Source: Penium margaritaceum
Lineage: Eukaryota > Streptophyta > Zygnematophyceae > Desmidiales > Peniaceae
Length of the DNA: 64,000 nucleotides
Reading direction: 5' to 3'
Assembly: GCA_023375785.1 (NCBI GenBank)
Contig: SZWC01001606.1
Span: 25,171-89,170 of the forward strand
Shown here piece after piece: positions 45,100 to 57,154 of this stretch (positions are counted from its first letter, which is position 1; every line of letters begins with the position of its first letter). Both the position numbers and the translations under genes were made by a program. The notes under the pieces are model-generated. The model had not been told where the DNA came from, did no database searches, and saw nothing but the letters and a program-made list of their open reading frames with translations.

Positions 45100-46603
45100 T
45101 GCTGCCTACGCTGAGGAGCTCGCTACCATCCGCCAGTACCACGTGTATGACCTGGTCGACCTCCCTCCAGGTCGGAAGGCCATTGGTGCCAAGTGGGTCT
45201 TTCGGCGCAAGTGGAAGCCTGACGGGTCCTTGGACAAGTACAAGGCCCGCCTCACTCCAAAGGGGTTTGCTCAGGTCCCTGGGGTTGATTACGACCAGAT
45301 CTTTGCCCCAGTCGGTCGGTTCTCCACTAGCCGGGCACTCTTCAGCCTGGTTGCCCAGCATGGGTGGGAACTGAATCAGATGGACGTGAGCAACGCGTTC
45401 CTCCATGGCTCACTTGAGGGTGAGGAGCTCTACATGGTGCAGCTCCCAGGCTTTGATGATGGCACTGGGAGATTTTGGCGGCTGCGAAAGGCCCTCTATG
45501 GCCTGAAGCAGTCACCTCGGTGCTGGAACCAAGAGATCAGCAGCACGCTTCTCCGTGGTGGCCTCCAGCGCAGCACCGCAGACCCCGCCCTGTTCATCAG
45601 CCCACGTGATCAGACCCTCACCGCAGTTCTGGTCTACGTCAACGATCTTCTCATTGTGTCGCCAGACACGGCCGCCATCTAGCGTGTCAAGGACTTGCTG
45701 CACACTGCCTACGAGATGAAGGATCTCGGGTCCGCTCGAGTCTTCCTGGGCATGGAGCTCGAGCATGATCGCTCACAGGGCGTCCTGCACGTTCACCAGG
45801 TTGCCTATGTGTAGACCCTGTCCACTCGCTTTGCCAAGGACCTACCCCTCGTGCCTAGCGCATCTTCACCCATGTCACCCGATGGCCAGGTGAAGCTGAA
45901 AATTCCTGACCCAGCTGTTGTGGGGGAGCCAGTTGATGTGACCACGTATCTGCGGGTCATCGGGTCACTGATGTTCCTGGCGACGACGACGTGTCCAGAC
46001 ATCGCGTTCGCCGTTAACCTCCTGGCCCAGTTCTCTCAGGAGCCGCGTCACCTCCACTTTGAGACCGCGATCCGAGTACTGCGCTATGTTCTCTCGACCC
46101 CTTGGCGCGGCCTCATGTTCCGCCGTCAGCCGTCCGTCGTTGCACTGGGTTACACCGACAGTGACTGGGCCAGCAGTCCAGACGGTAAGAGTCGCACTGG
46201 GTGGATCTTTCTGGTCGGGGACACAGCTGTGTCCTGGCGCAGTGGCAAGCAAGGATGCATTGCTCGCAGCACTGCTGAGGCTGAGTACGTGGCACTTGGC
46301 TCAGGCGCGTGTGAGAGTGTGTGGTTGCGTCGTGTGTTGTCCGAGTTGCGTCAGTCTGTCGCATCCATCACCTTGCATTGTGACAATGAGAGTGCCATGG
46401 CCATTGCAGACAATGACGGTGTGCATCACACTCGCACAAAGCACATCAATGTTGAGTATCACTATGTGTGTTTGTTGTTGCATGACGGCAGCATCAGCAT
46501 CGTGTGGGTTGAGACAGCACGGCAGCTGGCTGACTTCCTGACCAAGGCACGGAAGCGGGACTCGTTTAAGAAGGCTGTGAGTTTTGTCGGCGTGCGTCCG
46601 TGA
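45100..46603 (+). pseudogene. Family C reverse transcriptase and RNase H
   Basis: Reverse transcriptase words: KWVFRRKWKPDGSLDKYKAR (about 45190), NQMDVSNAFLHGSLEGEELY, KALYGLKQSPRCWNQE and the catalytic-loop segment VLVYVNDLLIVS (about 45625-45660). RNase H follows from about 45950 (GSLMFLATTTCPDIAFAVNL) through YTDSDWASSPDGKSRTGW and ARSTAEAEYVALGSGACESV to TARQLADFLTKA (about 46550). Fossil with a few breaks. Confidence 0.85.
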
Positions 46604-46710
46604 CTTGCTTTCTTTGTCTCTGCCTGCACTTCTGCGTGTCCTGGGGGAGTCTGTTTGTTGACCGTGTCTCTGCCCGCCCATGTGCACTACGCCTGTGAGT
46701 CATGGGGGAG

Positions 46711-47544
46711 TGTTGGTTTTCTGCGCTCATTGTGCTCTGTTGTGTCCTCCCGGCTTGTGTACATCGGCGTGTAGATGACTGACGGCGAGACTCGACGCTG
46801 ATGGAGTGTCGTCCGGTGGAGCCGACGCACGCTGAGGCCGTCTTGCAGTGCGTTGGAGCCCCCTCTCTCCGGCGACGTGTTGAGCTCCATCGGCAGGCCT
46901 CCTCGGCGGTCGCACTGCCGGCAGTCACCGCCACCGCAGTCGCTGTCTGCATGCGTCCAGCGCGCACTGTCGTGCCTGCGTCGTCATGCGCTGCCTAGGG
47001 TCCCAGTTGCGTGTTGTTTGGCCCTGTTTGGCAGCATAAACCGTCGTGGGCACTGCCTGGGTTCAGGCTGCCATAACTCCTCGCTACTATTTTTCTAGCA
47101 GATTCTGACCGCACGGCTGCGTTCGCAGCGTCGGTATTATGGTATGGTCCAGTTTTCAGGCAAAATGGACGACGCCCGGGTTTTGGGCTGTCGGCCGTCT
47201 GGCAGGCCTCACCGAGAAAACCTGCCAGCCTGAAATTAGCTATTTTCTGATTGGCTGATGAACTGAGTAACAAGCTCTACAGAGCTGGGGGGGGGGGGGG
47301 GCTAGAACATGGAGGGGTCCCCCATTGCTGTTCATTCTTGTTTCCAAATCAGTTACTATCAGTTTTCAGCTGCTTTCTGGCTCTAACTCTGGCGCGCACG
47401 TTTCTGAGTAACAAATCCAGAGCTTCCAGACTTAGACTCTAGAGCAACAGACTGAGGGGGCAGCTGACTTAAGCAACTAGCGTGGAAGCCCGCACGCTGC
47501 ATCAACAACGCTGTTGCCCCAACCTGCTGCATAGTTTTCGTTTT
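46711..47544 (+). repeat. Family C 3' LTR
   Basis: 834 bp starting TGTTGGTTTT after the purine tract and ending at TTTT before the target duplication CTAGT. Confidence 0.9.
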
Positions 47545-47667
47545 CTAGTCGACGTGGACCCGGGATTCCAACGTAAAATGCGTATCTTTCTGTACAGTGC
47601 TCCGAACGCAATGCCGTCTTCACCATATTGGAGCTTGGCACCAGCGCAGTAATCGCTTCACTCAACA
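47545..47667 (-). repeat. Family A2 3' LTR, piece 1 (start of the LTR on the minus strand)
   Basis: The minus strand reads TGTTGAGTGAAGCGATTACTG from 47667 and aligns with the start of the intact A2 LTR at 53698. The purine tract TCGAGGGGAAG lies at 47668-47678 on the minus strand. Confidence 0.85.
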
Positions 47668-47678
47668 CTTCCCCTCGA

Positions 47679-50330
47679 TTGGTACGCTGGTGATTCGAAC
47701 TGTCTTACTTGCGTGCTCCCAAAAAATCTTTGCTGTGACTCTCCGTAGTCACTCTGCCTCGGGGTGAGCCAACATGGAGCCGATTTGCAACATCGATGAG
47801 CGTGGATTGCCGGTAGAGATCCAATGCCAGCTTCCAGATTCCAGAAAAAGAATCCCATTATCCTTCGACGGAATGGACTGGGAGGATAAACGAGGCCTCT
47901 CGAGTTTTTTTTGTGCCGGTGGGGAATAATTGGCTCTTATCGGGCACACACGCCCTCTTGAAAACTTTATCGGTGTCCTATGGCTGAACACCACCTTTAT
48001 TTGGCCTGGTGGTTGCTCTTCCAAGGCCTTTGGGAGTCTCGTATGCGGGTTTGGAGCACACAGATGGCTTCGTTAATTTTTTGGGTGAGGTTGGGGTCAC
48101 CTCGCCACTTTGTCCTTGCGCTGTTGCTTGGTGGTGAAGCAACTCTCCGGTTACATGCACCTTGCCTCACATGCACCAGGTCAAGGATGTGTCATGTGAG
48201 GTGGCAACTGCATGGCGGGACCACTTTTAGGACCTCCTGCTAGGACTGCTGTTGGGACCGCCGATGTGAGCAGTGTTTTTGGGAGAGTATAAAAGGTTGT
48301 TGATTCCAGTCATGGATTCAACCTCTTTGAGTGCTCTCCCTGTCGTCTTAGCTAGCTGCTCCTCTGCTGCACTTAGCTCCTCTACTTCGACGGTCCAACT
48401 GTTGCTGTTGCTTCTAGCCATGGTTAGGGCAGTCCTTTAGGGGTTCCAGTCGTTCACGGGCAGTTCTTGGTCGTTTCTGCACCTCGTTTCTGCGACTAGG
48501 GCGTTCGAGTCGTCCAAAAAATGCGCTCCTTGTGAGTTATCCGTCGCGTCGGTTGCTGCACTTGCTGTACTCACTGTTTTTAGGGTGTTGTGGTGCCCAG
48601 CGGCAATTCTTGGTCGCCATCATTTGTTCTTGCAGCCTCCATGGCTTTCGTCGCTTTCTTCCTGCGATTCTGGAGCTCGGTCGCTCCTCGTCGGCCTTAA
48701 AAAAAAATCTCTGCCGACCGGTTGGCCTGCTTGTCCTCGCCAGATCCCCGTGGCGAGGGGACAGCCTGTGCGAAGAGGAGCACCAGCAGCTTTCCCTTTG
48801 TTTTTTTTTTTGTCGCCCGGGTGCGCGTGGACCCACCTGCCACGGCGACAGCGTGGCCCTACCCTCGCCTCCCTGCCGGCGGCGAAGGGGACTTTGCGAG
48901 AGGGCCCTGCCGTCGCGGCAGGGCCTTACCACAGTAGGGCCTCCTGTCGCGACAGGGGGCCTCGCTGCGGTCAAGGCTGCAGTCGCAGTAGGCCTCGCTG
49001 GCCTTGAGGCGAGCGAGTGCGAGGTCCACTTCGGACCTCTCCCCTCCCCCTTGCTTCGCTGCCAGCCACGCTGGCACTATTGGGGCAGTGTTTCACTTGC
49101 GCTAGCGAGCGATTTCCCTTATTTTTTTCTTTCCTTTTTTTTCCATTCCGAAGTCGCCACTCAAGCGCAGCTGCTGCAGCTCCTCGCAATCACCAATATT
49201 GGTGATGTTAATGACATCATCACGCGGCTGCGCCGACCACTTGGCCCAAAAGTGGTCAGATTCACTTTTGTAAATGAACAGCGATGACGAAAGCTGCTAC
49301 AGATCTTTGTAGCAATAGCTGCTCCCAGCTGCTCCAGTTGCAGCACGGAACTTCTTGGTGGAGGGGCGTTGGTGATGGAGGGTAATTCTCCATCATTACT
49401 AGCTCTGTTAGGGAGCCAAACCGAGGAGAGCAGATGGGCTGCATTACGCATTCACTAACTCTCCACCCTTTTCTTTTGCCCCACTGTTGCGAGCACAAAT
49501 TCTTTGAGGCAGATACACAAATTTTGTGGAGAGGTTGTTGCTCCCTCCGTTCTCCTCCCCCTCACTGGTGATATCCCGAATCATTGCAATGGCGCTCAAG
49601 GCCCCGCAAGTCTGGTGCCAAACTTAATCAAAGTGTGGAGATCTCCACTGGCACTGCGCCTGTAGAATATTACTCTTTCAAGTATGCCACCTCCACGAGG
49701 TGGGCTTATTGAAACCGTGGAGTATGACTCCAACTCACATGCCACCTACACAGAGGTGGGCTTACTGCAACCACCTGCCGATTCGGCAGGAATTCTTTGC
49801 ATAGCTTTGCTCTTTTGCAAAGGCTATTTTGAGGTCTGTCGAGGACCTTTCACTCCTCAACCTGGACATCACACGCGTCCGGATGGCGTTGTGTGGTAAC
49901 ACTGGCTCATGAGTGGTGCTCCTAGCCTCCACGTCGTCATCGCAGCCACTCCTCGAGGGCGTCCTTTTTTGGTTTCCCTCCCTTTCTCTTTCCTCTTCTT
50001 CCACTTCCTCTGCTGTCCGATGCACGCTGAAAGATGGGCAGTGGAGATCCAGACTAGACCAGTTGAGTTGCTCTTGAAGCAATCAGCCTTGTCGCCGTTG
50101 TGTTGGCACCGCTGACTTGCTGGCTGATGGTGGTGAGCTGATTTGCTGTTTACACCTTGCCGCCTCTTCCACCGATGACATGCCGAATTGCTAAGAGCTG
50201 TGATGCTCTTCACATGGGAATGCTGTTCCTCACAGCTCGTTCTGAGAGCTACAAAAGTGGCATGATCTGCATGGTTTCTATTCTTGGGGAGCTTTGTCCG
50301 GCTCCTCCAGGGCAGCTCATTGCTTTTGCC
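47679..50330 (-). other. Family A2 interior of unknown origin
   Basis: About 2.6 kb without recognisable pol. It contains a TATA box on the plus strand (TATAAAAG, 48288-48295), opposite to the element, followed by a pyrimidine-rich stretch. GC-rich blocks lie at 48700-49080 with CGACAGG-type words, and frames are scattered on both strands. None matches a family I know. It may be captured host or foreign sequence, or decayed filler of a large non-autonomous element. Confidence 0.4.
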
Positions 50331-50334
50331 TTGC

Positions 50335-52110
50335 TCAAGTGTAGAGCTTGGCAGATGTGTGATCCATCCATTCGCATTGATTCGTTGAAAATTTGCTGAA
50401 TGCCGTGGCTGCAACTTTTGAAGTTGCTAATGTGCTTTCCTCGCGTGATGGGGAAAAGCAAGCGTCGACTGGGCCAAGTGCTTGTGCCAAACATTGGCAC
50501 TGCGTCATGTCCAGAGTTGCTGGACAAGCCAAAGACTTTTCTTGCGGAGCTGCTTGTTGTGGCCGATGCTCCACTACATTATCAAAGATACCATTGACCA
50601 CCTTTGCTTGTTTCTGCATGCCTCCAAGAGAAGATGCGACTGGTGGCATCTCTTGAGAGATGGTAAGCTCCAGAAGTGAAGGAGGACTTGTGACTTCCAC
50701 TGATGGTGATGGCGCTTGCGTTCCTCAGACAAGCTTGCCCCGATGTAAGTGGTTGTACACCTGCTGAAGCCACGTCACTTGTGGCTGAAGCTTGACTATG
50801 CAAGCGTTTGCATTCGCACACATCCGTCGCTCATGTTGGCAAAGGAGCTCATGGACGCCAGTCTGCAAAGTCACCGTGCTTCCCTCCGTGAAAGCTCTTC
50901 CTCCTTCTGCCACTTCAGGGACAGTCTCGACTAGTCCTGCTCCACGTGTCATCAAAGCACCTGATGGTAGTGCTTTGAACTGCTGCACCGTGTCAGTGCA
51001 CGTAGATGCTTGTGATAGCACCTGTGCTAGCATGACCGTTGGTGGCATTACCAGTGCCACTCCTGTTTGCGGCGGTTGCACAGTTATTGATGGCTGCTGC
51101 ACCAATGAGAGGTGGAGTTTCTGCTGCATCTCCTCTATCTGGTACAGCTGGTGTTGAAGCTCTAACATCCAGGCTTCATTCTGCTACCGCTTCCCCTTCC
51201 AAAGGAGAAACAAACAATGGAACAACTGCTGCCGCAAGCCCTTCTTCGCATGATCGTCTGCTTGACGTGTGGTAATAGCTTGAAGCGTATGGAACGCTTC
51301 TTTTGCCAAACTCCTTGGCTCTTCAGCTCCTAGCGTTTGCTCTGCCACATGAAAGTTGTCTTCCAAGCTCATGGGCAGACTTGGTGGCACGGATGGACGA
51401 TGAGACGGTGCACCATCGGCACCCCTGCTCTTCGTCTCCATCGTGCTCTCCTCTTCATGGATTTGTGCAGGTAGACCGCCGCCTTGGACGTCTGCACTGC
51501 ACCTCGCAGAAGGAGGTACCTGATGTCTGCGACATAGGCTGGAGCACTCCATCTCCATAGGAGTTGCAAGAAGTGGTGGGACCGCTTCTCTAGCAGGTAT
51601 GGGTCCTTCTTGGGCTGCAAAAGCATGCAGCACTGGTTCTTGGAGCGCATACTGAGCTTGTGCCATGGGTGGCACAATCTGGGCAGGTTGTGGCCGCTCA
51701 GCCACAAACATCGGTGACACGCCTCCTTGAGGTGGTGCACATGGTTGTACCAGTGGATATAGGGCTCCTTGCATGAGTGGAGGAGGGCTTGCTTGAGGCA
51801 TATGTGCACATGATATGTGTGAACCCTGTTGTCACTGCATCTGCTGTTGTTATTGCTACTGCTGTTGAAGCTGTTGTTGCTGAACCCATGTCAGCTGCTG
51901 CTGAAGTTGTGCGATTTGGGCTGCTTGAGCCGCATGTGACTGTTATTGCTGCTGCGTCTGTGATGCTTGAGCTGCCTGGGTAAGCTGCTCCTGTTGGCGT
52001 AGGAGCTCATGAGCGGCAATCTGCTGCCTCAGCGCCTCCCTCTCTTGCTCCATAGCTTGACGTGTTGCGGCTTCTTGTTGTGCCATATGTTGCGCCTCCT
52101 CAGCCACGCA
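50335..52110 (-). pseudogene. Family A2 gag-like region and long frame of unknown function
   Basis: The Q-rich and proline-rich start (about 52110-51600; PPLMQGALYPLVQPCAPPQ and PMFVAERPQPAQIVPPMA) parallels family A gag near 24410-24560. The two then part company. Downstream the same strand stays largely open to about 50335, with QLYQIEEMQQKLHLSL and other Q-rich words but no gag core or zinc knuckle. About two or three breaks are seen. This suits a gag-start-bearing non-autonomous element. Confidence 0.5.
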
Positions 52111-52403
52111 TTGCGCCTCTACAGCTTGGCTTTGTGCGTGGTCTACGACATGTCGCCCCTACTGTTGGCCCATGCGCATGCCATGCAAAATTGATTGATC
52201 ATCAAGTGCAAGAGAAGCTGACTGAGCGTTCTCCTCTTCCATGTTGCTCGTGCTTCTATGCAGGTAGAACGCCACTCCTGTGCGTGAAGTGGCGTCACCT
52301 CCGCCTCTGACCCAGCACTTGTACAGGGCTGGTGGAGAACGTCTCCACCACCAATGTAGTCTACAGTTACTGCTGTTACAAATTGCTGAGAGCACCACCT
52401 AGT

Positions 52404-52415
52404 GCTCTGATACCA
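52404..52415 (-). other. Primer binding site of family A2
   Basis: The minus strand reads TGGTATCAGAGC immediately after the LTR end ACCAACA. This fixes both the element's orientation and its LTR boundary. Confidence 0.9.
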
Positions 52416-53698
52416 TGTTGGTTTTTGTGAGCTTGCAACGGCAAAACCGCCATGTGCTCTGATGCAGCAAGGGGTTCCCCTGCTGCCACGGGATCTTTCT
52501 GTGCTCAGCAAGCATGCCTTGTACAAAGAGTAGCGGAAGTAAATCACTGAGTGGAAGCCTTAGTTGAAAGTACAAGTATGGTACAAGGAATGTACATGGA
52601 ACAACAACGTGTAGCAGCTAAGCACTATGCTCTGACGGAACTCCTGGCCCTAAAATGGGACGCAACGCCTTGCTAGGCCGTCAAGGCCGTCGACGCAAGG
52701 GTCTCGGCACAGCCACCGGCACAGCGATGGAAGGCCTTCAGGATGTCAGGGCAACCTCCTCCCATGCTGGCATGCCTTGCCAGGCTTAAAGGGATCCTGG
52801 AGGGATCTCCAGCAGGGTCCTCCACCCAGGCCGGCACACAAGTGCCAGACTTATAGGGTCCTTGGAAGGATCTCCAACAGAGTCTTGGTCTGGGGCTCCA
52901 GAGTCAGAGTCTGGAGCGAGGTGAGAGATTATAGCTGGAAGATTATAGCCACAGAGAGATATCTGAACTGAGAGGAGCTCCCCCTTTCATACCTGAGGTC
53001 CTGGCATGTTGACCTCCTAAAGGAGAAGCTTCCTTCAGGTGCTTCAGGTCAGCTCCCTCTCCTTTCCTGGAATAGAGAAGCTTCCTTCAGGAGAAGCTTC
53101 ATGTAGTACAAAGTTTGTTCCTGGCACCTCAGCAGGTTCAGGGAGAAGCTTCCTCCTTGAGGAAGTTTCGTCAGGTGTTCAGGTGCAGCTTCCCAAGAGG
53201 TTGCTTGCCCTTCAGGCCTTCCTATGAGGACCGTTGATCTCGCCATGTTGTTGCATGAGATCTGTCGACCAGGATCCTCCTGAAGCTTGCACCGGATCGG
53301 CCCATGTTGGTAGAAGGGGCCTTGGCTCTATGCATGATGCTGCTGATGCAGTGGAGGCCTCATGTTCAAGGTGCATAATGTCTTCCCACTCAGCTAGGAG
53401 ACTCCCTGACCTGGACAACTGTGTAGTACTATGCAGCAATTAGCTCTCCTCTTGCTAGAGCCAGCTAGGGGCATGCGCAAGCCTGCATGCCAGCACAGTA
53501 GAGTACATTTCATGCCCTTTAGGCTGCTCCAGGACTGGATGCCAGAATCTGTCTGGCCAATACGGAAGGAAATTCCCAATCAATGTGGACCCGGGATTCC
53601 ACTGTAATATGCGTAACTTTCTGTACTGTGCTCCGAACACAGTGCCGTCTTCACCATATTGGAGCTTGGCACCAGCACAGTAATCACTTCACTCAACA
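52416..53698 (-). repeat. Family A2 5' LTR, intact
   Basis: 1283 bp; on the minus strand from TGTTGAGTGAAG (53698) to ACCAACA (52416). It shares start, GGTGAAGACGGCAC and GAAGCTTC-rich parts with family A but differs over much of its 3' half. GAAGCTTC and GAAGTTTC motifs lie at about 53080-53170. The right flank is CAGTG. Confidence 0.85.
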
Positions 53699-53869
53699 CA
53701 GTGGAGAACACACTCTACAGCCACAACACTTGCCCTTCACACTTCCTTTGAACCCAACACATATTGTAGGACATATACTATACACACACCTAAAACCAGA
53801 GGAAACATGGAATCCTATTGTTTTATGAATTGAGGCATCCACACTCCTCTAGAAGAAGTTCGGAGCCCC

Positions 53870-54847
53870 TATACAGACCAAAGTCATTGCAAAAAATGCC
53901 TACCTTAACTCAAAATTTGTCTATTGTAGCCATATGTACCCCCCATCTCAACAACACCTTCAACAGATTAATTCCCTCACCCTTCAATTCCTATCCTCAA
54001 ACAATGAGCACATGGGACTAGGGAAAGGCCTCCGTCTTTTCTCCATCGGTATCGCAGCTAGACCTCCATCTAAGGGCGGCCTCGGTGTCAAATGGATGTA
54101 GTCGTTCCTCCAACCCGGGGAAGTACAATGGAAGCACACTCTGCTCTCCTTGCAAGACTTTTCCAGGGCACTCCCACTTGAAGGGGTGCCTTGGGAAATT
54201 CTTTCCCAAGGCACTCCCACTTTTGCAAGGCTTTCCCAAAGCATTCCCAATGCAGTCCCACTTTCGCAAGACTTTCCCAAGTCATTCCTCCTTTCCGAAA
54301 CAGCTATCCAACCCCCACGCAACATCTTCAAGGAACTCATGTTGCATTCAATCGCTTTATGCTAAAAGAGAATGACCAACCTTTTGGTATTCTGCAACAA
54401 GAACGCTGGCTCCTCACTTGTAGGATTACTCTAGCGGATGTCCTTTCTCACCCTCCCTGTCCTTGGTCTCGTGTCCAGAAAGGCATCCTTGATGAAGTCA
54501 GAGACTCGCTCCCACTTTCCTGGAGAAGAGTTATCTCTGACGGCCCCTCCCTCCTCTCTGCTCACAGACAAACCTAATGCTTCACCATACAGGATCTCAT
54601 AGGCCTTCCAATAAAGATTACATTTCACCTACCGCAACCTTCTGTCGAATCAGCATTACCCATGTTGGTGGATCCCGTCTCCCTAACACTCAGCCCCCAC
54701 CCTTGGGCACGCACATCTCACATACCAGGAAAACAACTCACCCCTATAAACGTGTAAGACAATACGTCCATGATTGGTCTTCCTGCACGACCTGACATTC
54801 CGGCGTATCGCTTCCCCTCCACCCTCCCCTCCTTAACAAAGATGTCC
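53870..54847 (+). pseudogene. LINE open reading frame, C-terminal part before the DNA transposon
   Basis: The plus strand shows the late reverse transcriptase region of an L1-type LINE: ARPPSKGGLGVKWM at about 54055-54098, followed by W-rich segments. Then comes the C-terminal pattern LLTCRITLADVLSHPPCP and LPLSWRRVISDG (about 54405-54545). Stops and frame changes occur (for example the TAG right after GGLGVKWM, and around 54360-54420), so it is dead. No 5' half is present; the left edge meets the A2 LTR at 53699. Confidence 0.6.
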
Positions 54848-54849
54848 TA

Positions 54850-57152
54850 CTGATCTTTGGTTTCAATTACAAATATTTTTGTAGAATTTTTCTGTCAAAC
54901 TTGAATTTGTCATCTGAAGTTATTGTTCCACCTTTTTAATTCCAAAACTTGGCACAATGGATATAATCTGATGACACAGGTGGAATTTCATGGGTTGTCT
55001 TGAAAAAAAAATCCATAAGTGGTCCTACATCTAAGACAATTTCGATGAATTACGTTAAAAGACACAAGCTCTGCCGTGAACGCTCGATGCACGATCACAG
55101 TAGAGCCATGCATTGCTTGAAGAAAACGTCAAGGAATCGCATGATCACAGAACACAATTACTGATAATGGAAGCGAATCACCCACGTCACACAACAACCT
55201 CGTCCTCTTCATCCACTTCCTCACTACAGAACAAAATCTCGCCAACAAAAGGCCCAGCTTCACGTTGAAAATCTGGACTAAAGACACGTGGAAATTTTGC
55301 TTTCGCCCAAGCCCCTTTCACGATCTCCTCACTAGCAATGTGCTGCCAGGCAGCATAGAACCACGCACATGCCTCCTCATTGAGGATGCCCATGCCAACC
55401 TACATGGGCAAGCGTTGGGCAGTGCGGTCAGTACCCAATGTCGCGTACAGCTATTCAAGCTTGTTCTTCAATGGGTGCATGATGCCAACGTCACATGGCA
55501 TTGCTTTCGACGTGCATTCAGGAGGGATGTAACAGGTGCAGATGTAGGCAAAGTTGGTGGACAGCCATTCCTGGAAGCTCGCGCATGCATGGGGGTGCCA
55601 CACATCCAGGATGAGAAGCAAACCCGCACTGTTAACTGACATGTTCAATTGCTTGCACATGCGGTGGTAGTACGGAACTACGATGCTCCGAACATTTGTG
55701 GACGGCGAACGTTGTTCACTTGAGTGCATGGCGGCTGACTCGGCTTCTCAGCCTCCGCCAGCATGCATTCGCCAGCAGCTTCATGGTCTCGCAAACAGCC
55801 AATGCCTACATCCAAGCGACATTGACGAGTTGACGTGTCGTTGGCGTAGATGACAAGTTGAAAGTTGGAAGGCACAGAGAGAGGCGAGGCGACGGAAGCC
55901 GGTTCTTCATCGTAGGTTGACATGAAGACCGCCGCACGTTGGGGCGCATTGGTACCATCGGCGGTCGCAATGGTTTGAAGCTTGCCTGGCCGACCAACAG
56001 GCCTCTTGGGAGGAAGCGGACGTGCGGGAGGTCCTTGGCAGACTGCATGCGCCAGACGACGCGCACGCTCCTCGGGGGACACTTTCTTTAAAAACCAATC
56101 CATGACGAGTGGCGATGGGTAGTGAAAGTGAGAGATGGCAACACAACATCCCAACACTTGATTTTGCGATGCACTTCAAGTCAGCTTACATGCAGGTGGA
56201 TCTGTCGGACGTGTAGGAACACTCATTTGGATGTTCAAGTCATGAAGTCCGTTACGATTCGGCCGATTCATCCCAACGGTCACGACATGGATCCGCGGGT
56301 CAATTTGCTGTATGCTCCTTTGCAGCGCACGTGGAATTGCGACCCCGCGAACGAGGGAACGCCGCACAATCTGCCAGCGGTGTTCTGCGCTTGGAGTCGT
56401 CCAGATTCGACGACGAATCTACAGACACCAATTTCTGTTGAACAATATTTTAGGACCTACCTAAACAAGGTCACCAGGAAAACACGTGAATGAATTTACA
56501 GATCCTTTAATTCGGATCAGGTCCATGAACGAAGTTAAAGATCACTAGGGTACCATACTGATTTTGAATTTCGATTTTAATTCCCTTTTCCCTCGTCGAA
56601 TGTGATGCTTCGACGAATTTAACCAGGCAACTAAATGATTATGAAAGTTATAGATCAAAATTTAAGTGCCACCTACCGAGTTTCGTTTTCGGGTTCATTC
56701 TTCCACCCGTATTGCATGTCGTTAACCAGCTTCTGTTTATGTACTTCAAACATGTGTCCAGCTTCATGGCCCGGAAAGTCGAATCGCTGAGCGGCGATTT
56801 TAATTGCCGGATTGCCACATCCGCTTGACATGCGGTCATCCCCGCATGTCAAGCGCCAAGATGTGGCAACGTGTCAGGTACACACGGCCCAAAAGTGCCA
56901 TGTGTACATGCCACGCACGATCTGTCAGTCATCCTGACAGATCGCGTGTGTGACCATGATCGCGTCTTCTTTTCTTCGACCACGATTCATTAGCTTGCCA
57001 AATTTGAAAAATTGTTCCAGACCGGTCACCGAATTTAAGGTTCCACCCAGTGACCTTCGATGAATTCTTAGAAAACATGAAATACTTACCCTCTTAGCAA
57101 AATTAAAGATTGTTAAATTCATAACTACTCCATCACCGAAATCAAAAGTCAG
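54850..57152 (-). mobile_element. pogo-like (Tc1/mariner superfamily) DNA transposon
   Basis: 2303 bp with inverted ends: left CTGATCTTTGGTTTCAATTA, right (reverse complement) CTGACTTTTGATTTCGGTGA, about 14 of 20 equal. TA at 54848-54849 and at 57153-57154 is the target duplication. The minus strand carries transposase remains of the DDE_1 type. LINE sequence on both sides supports an insertion. The empty site would read GATGTCC-TA-GGGTGTATC. Confidence 0.65.
55187..56157 (-). pseudogene. DDE_1-type transposase, broken
   Basis: Three minus-strand segments. An N-terminal frame 56157-55678 has an AT-hook-like PVGRPGK. A catalytic part 55729-55451 has LLLILDVWHPHA (second catalytic Asp, residue 42 of that frame) and IPPECTSKAMPCDVGIMHPLKN (third Asp, residue 80). 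A C-terminal part 55393-55187 has CAWFYAAWQHIASEEIVKGAW. The LPxxCTxxxQPxDVGVxxPLK pattern is typical of pogo and jerky transposases. A frame change separates the first two parts. TAG stops lie between the second and third. I could not identify the first catalytic Asp. Confidence 0.65.
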
Positions 57153-57154
57153 TA

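Larger units (their letters stand above)
38456..47544 (+). mobile_element. Family C Ty1/copia retrotransposon, complete outline, broken
   Basis: LTRs 38456-39564 and 46711-47544 start TGTTGGTTTT and end in TTTT. CTAGT at 38451-38455 and 47545-47549 is the target duplication, and joining the flanks restores the A2 LTR. A primer site (GGTATCAGAGCC) follows the 5' LTR and a purine tract (GGGGGAG, 46704-46710) precedes the 3' LTR. The LTRs differ by about 3.5 percent by eye, similar in age to the family B insertion. All five copia domains are present in order. There are about six to eight breaks, plus one N in the 5' LTR. Confidence 0.9.
31803..53698 (-). mobile_element. Family A2 LTR element, non-autonomous, split by two nested insertions
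   Basis: Minus-strand element with 5' LTR 52416-53698 and primer site 52404-52415 (TGGTATCAGAGC). Its interior is 47668-52415, and a purine tract at 47668-47678 adjoins a 3' LTR now in three pieces: 47545-47667, 38267-38455 and 31803-32102. Alignment of the pieces to the intact LTR is collinear across both insertions. LTR ends (TGTTGAG) and much of the sequence resemble family A. The interior has a family A-like Q-rich gag start and no protease, integrase, reverse transcriptase or RNase H that I can see. The last part of the 3' LTR is missing. It is older than both insertions it holds. Confidence 0.75.

Noticed and set aside
48532-49287. 251-codon plus-strand frame downstream of a TATA box in the A2 interior
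   Set aside because: Overlaps equally open frames on the other strand in a GC-rich block and shows no domain; the TATA box alone does not support a gene.
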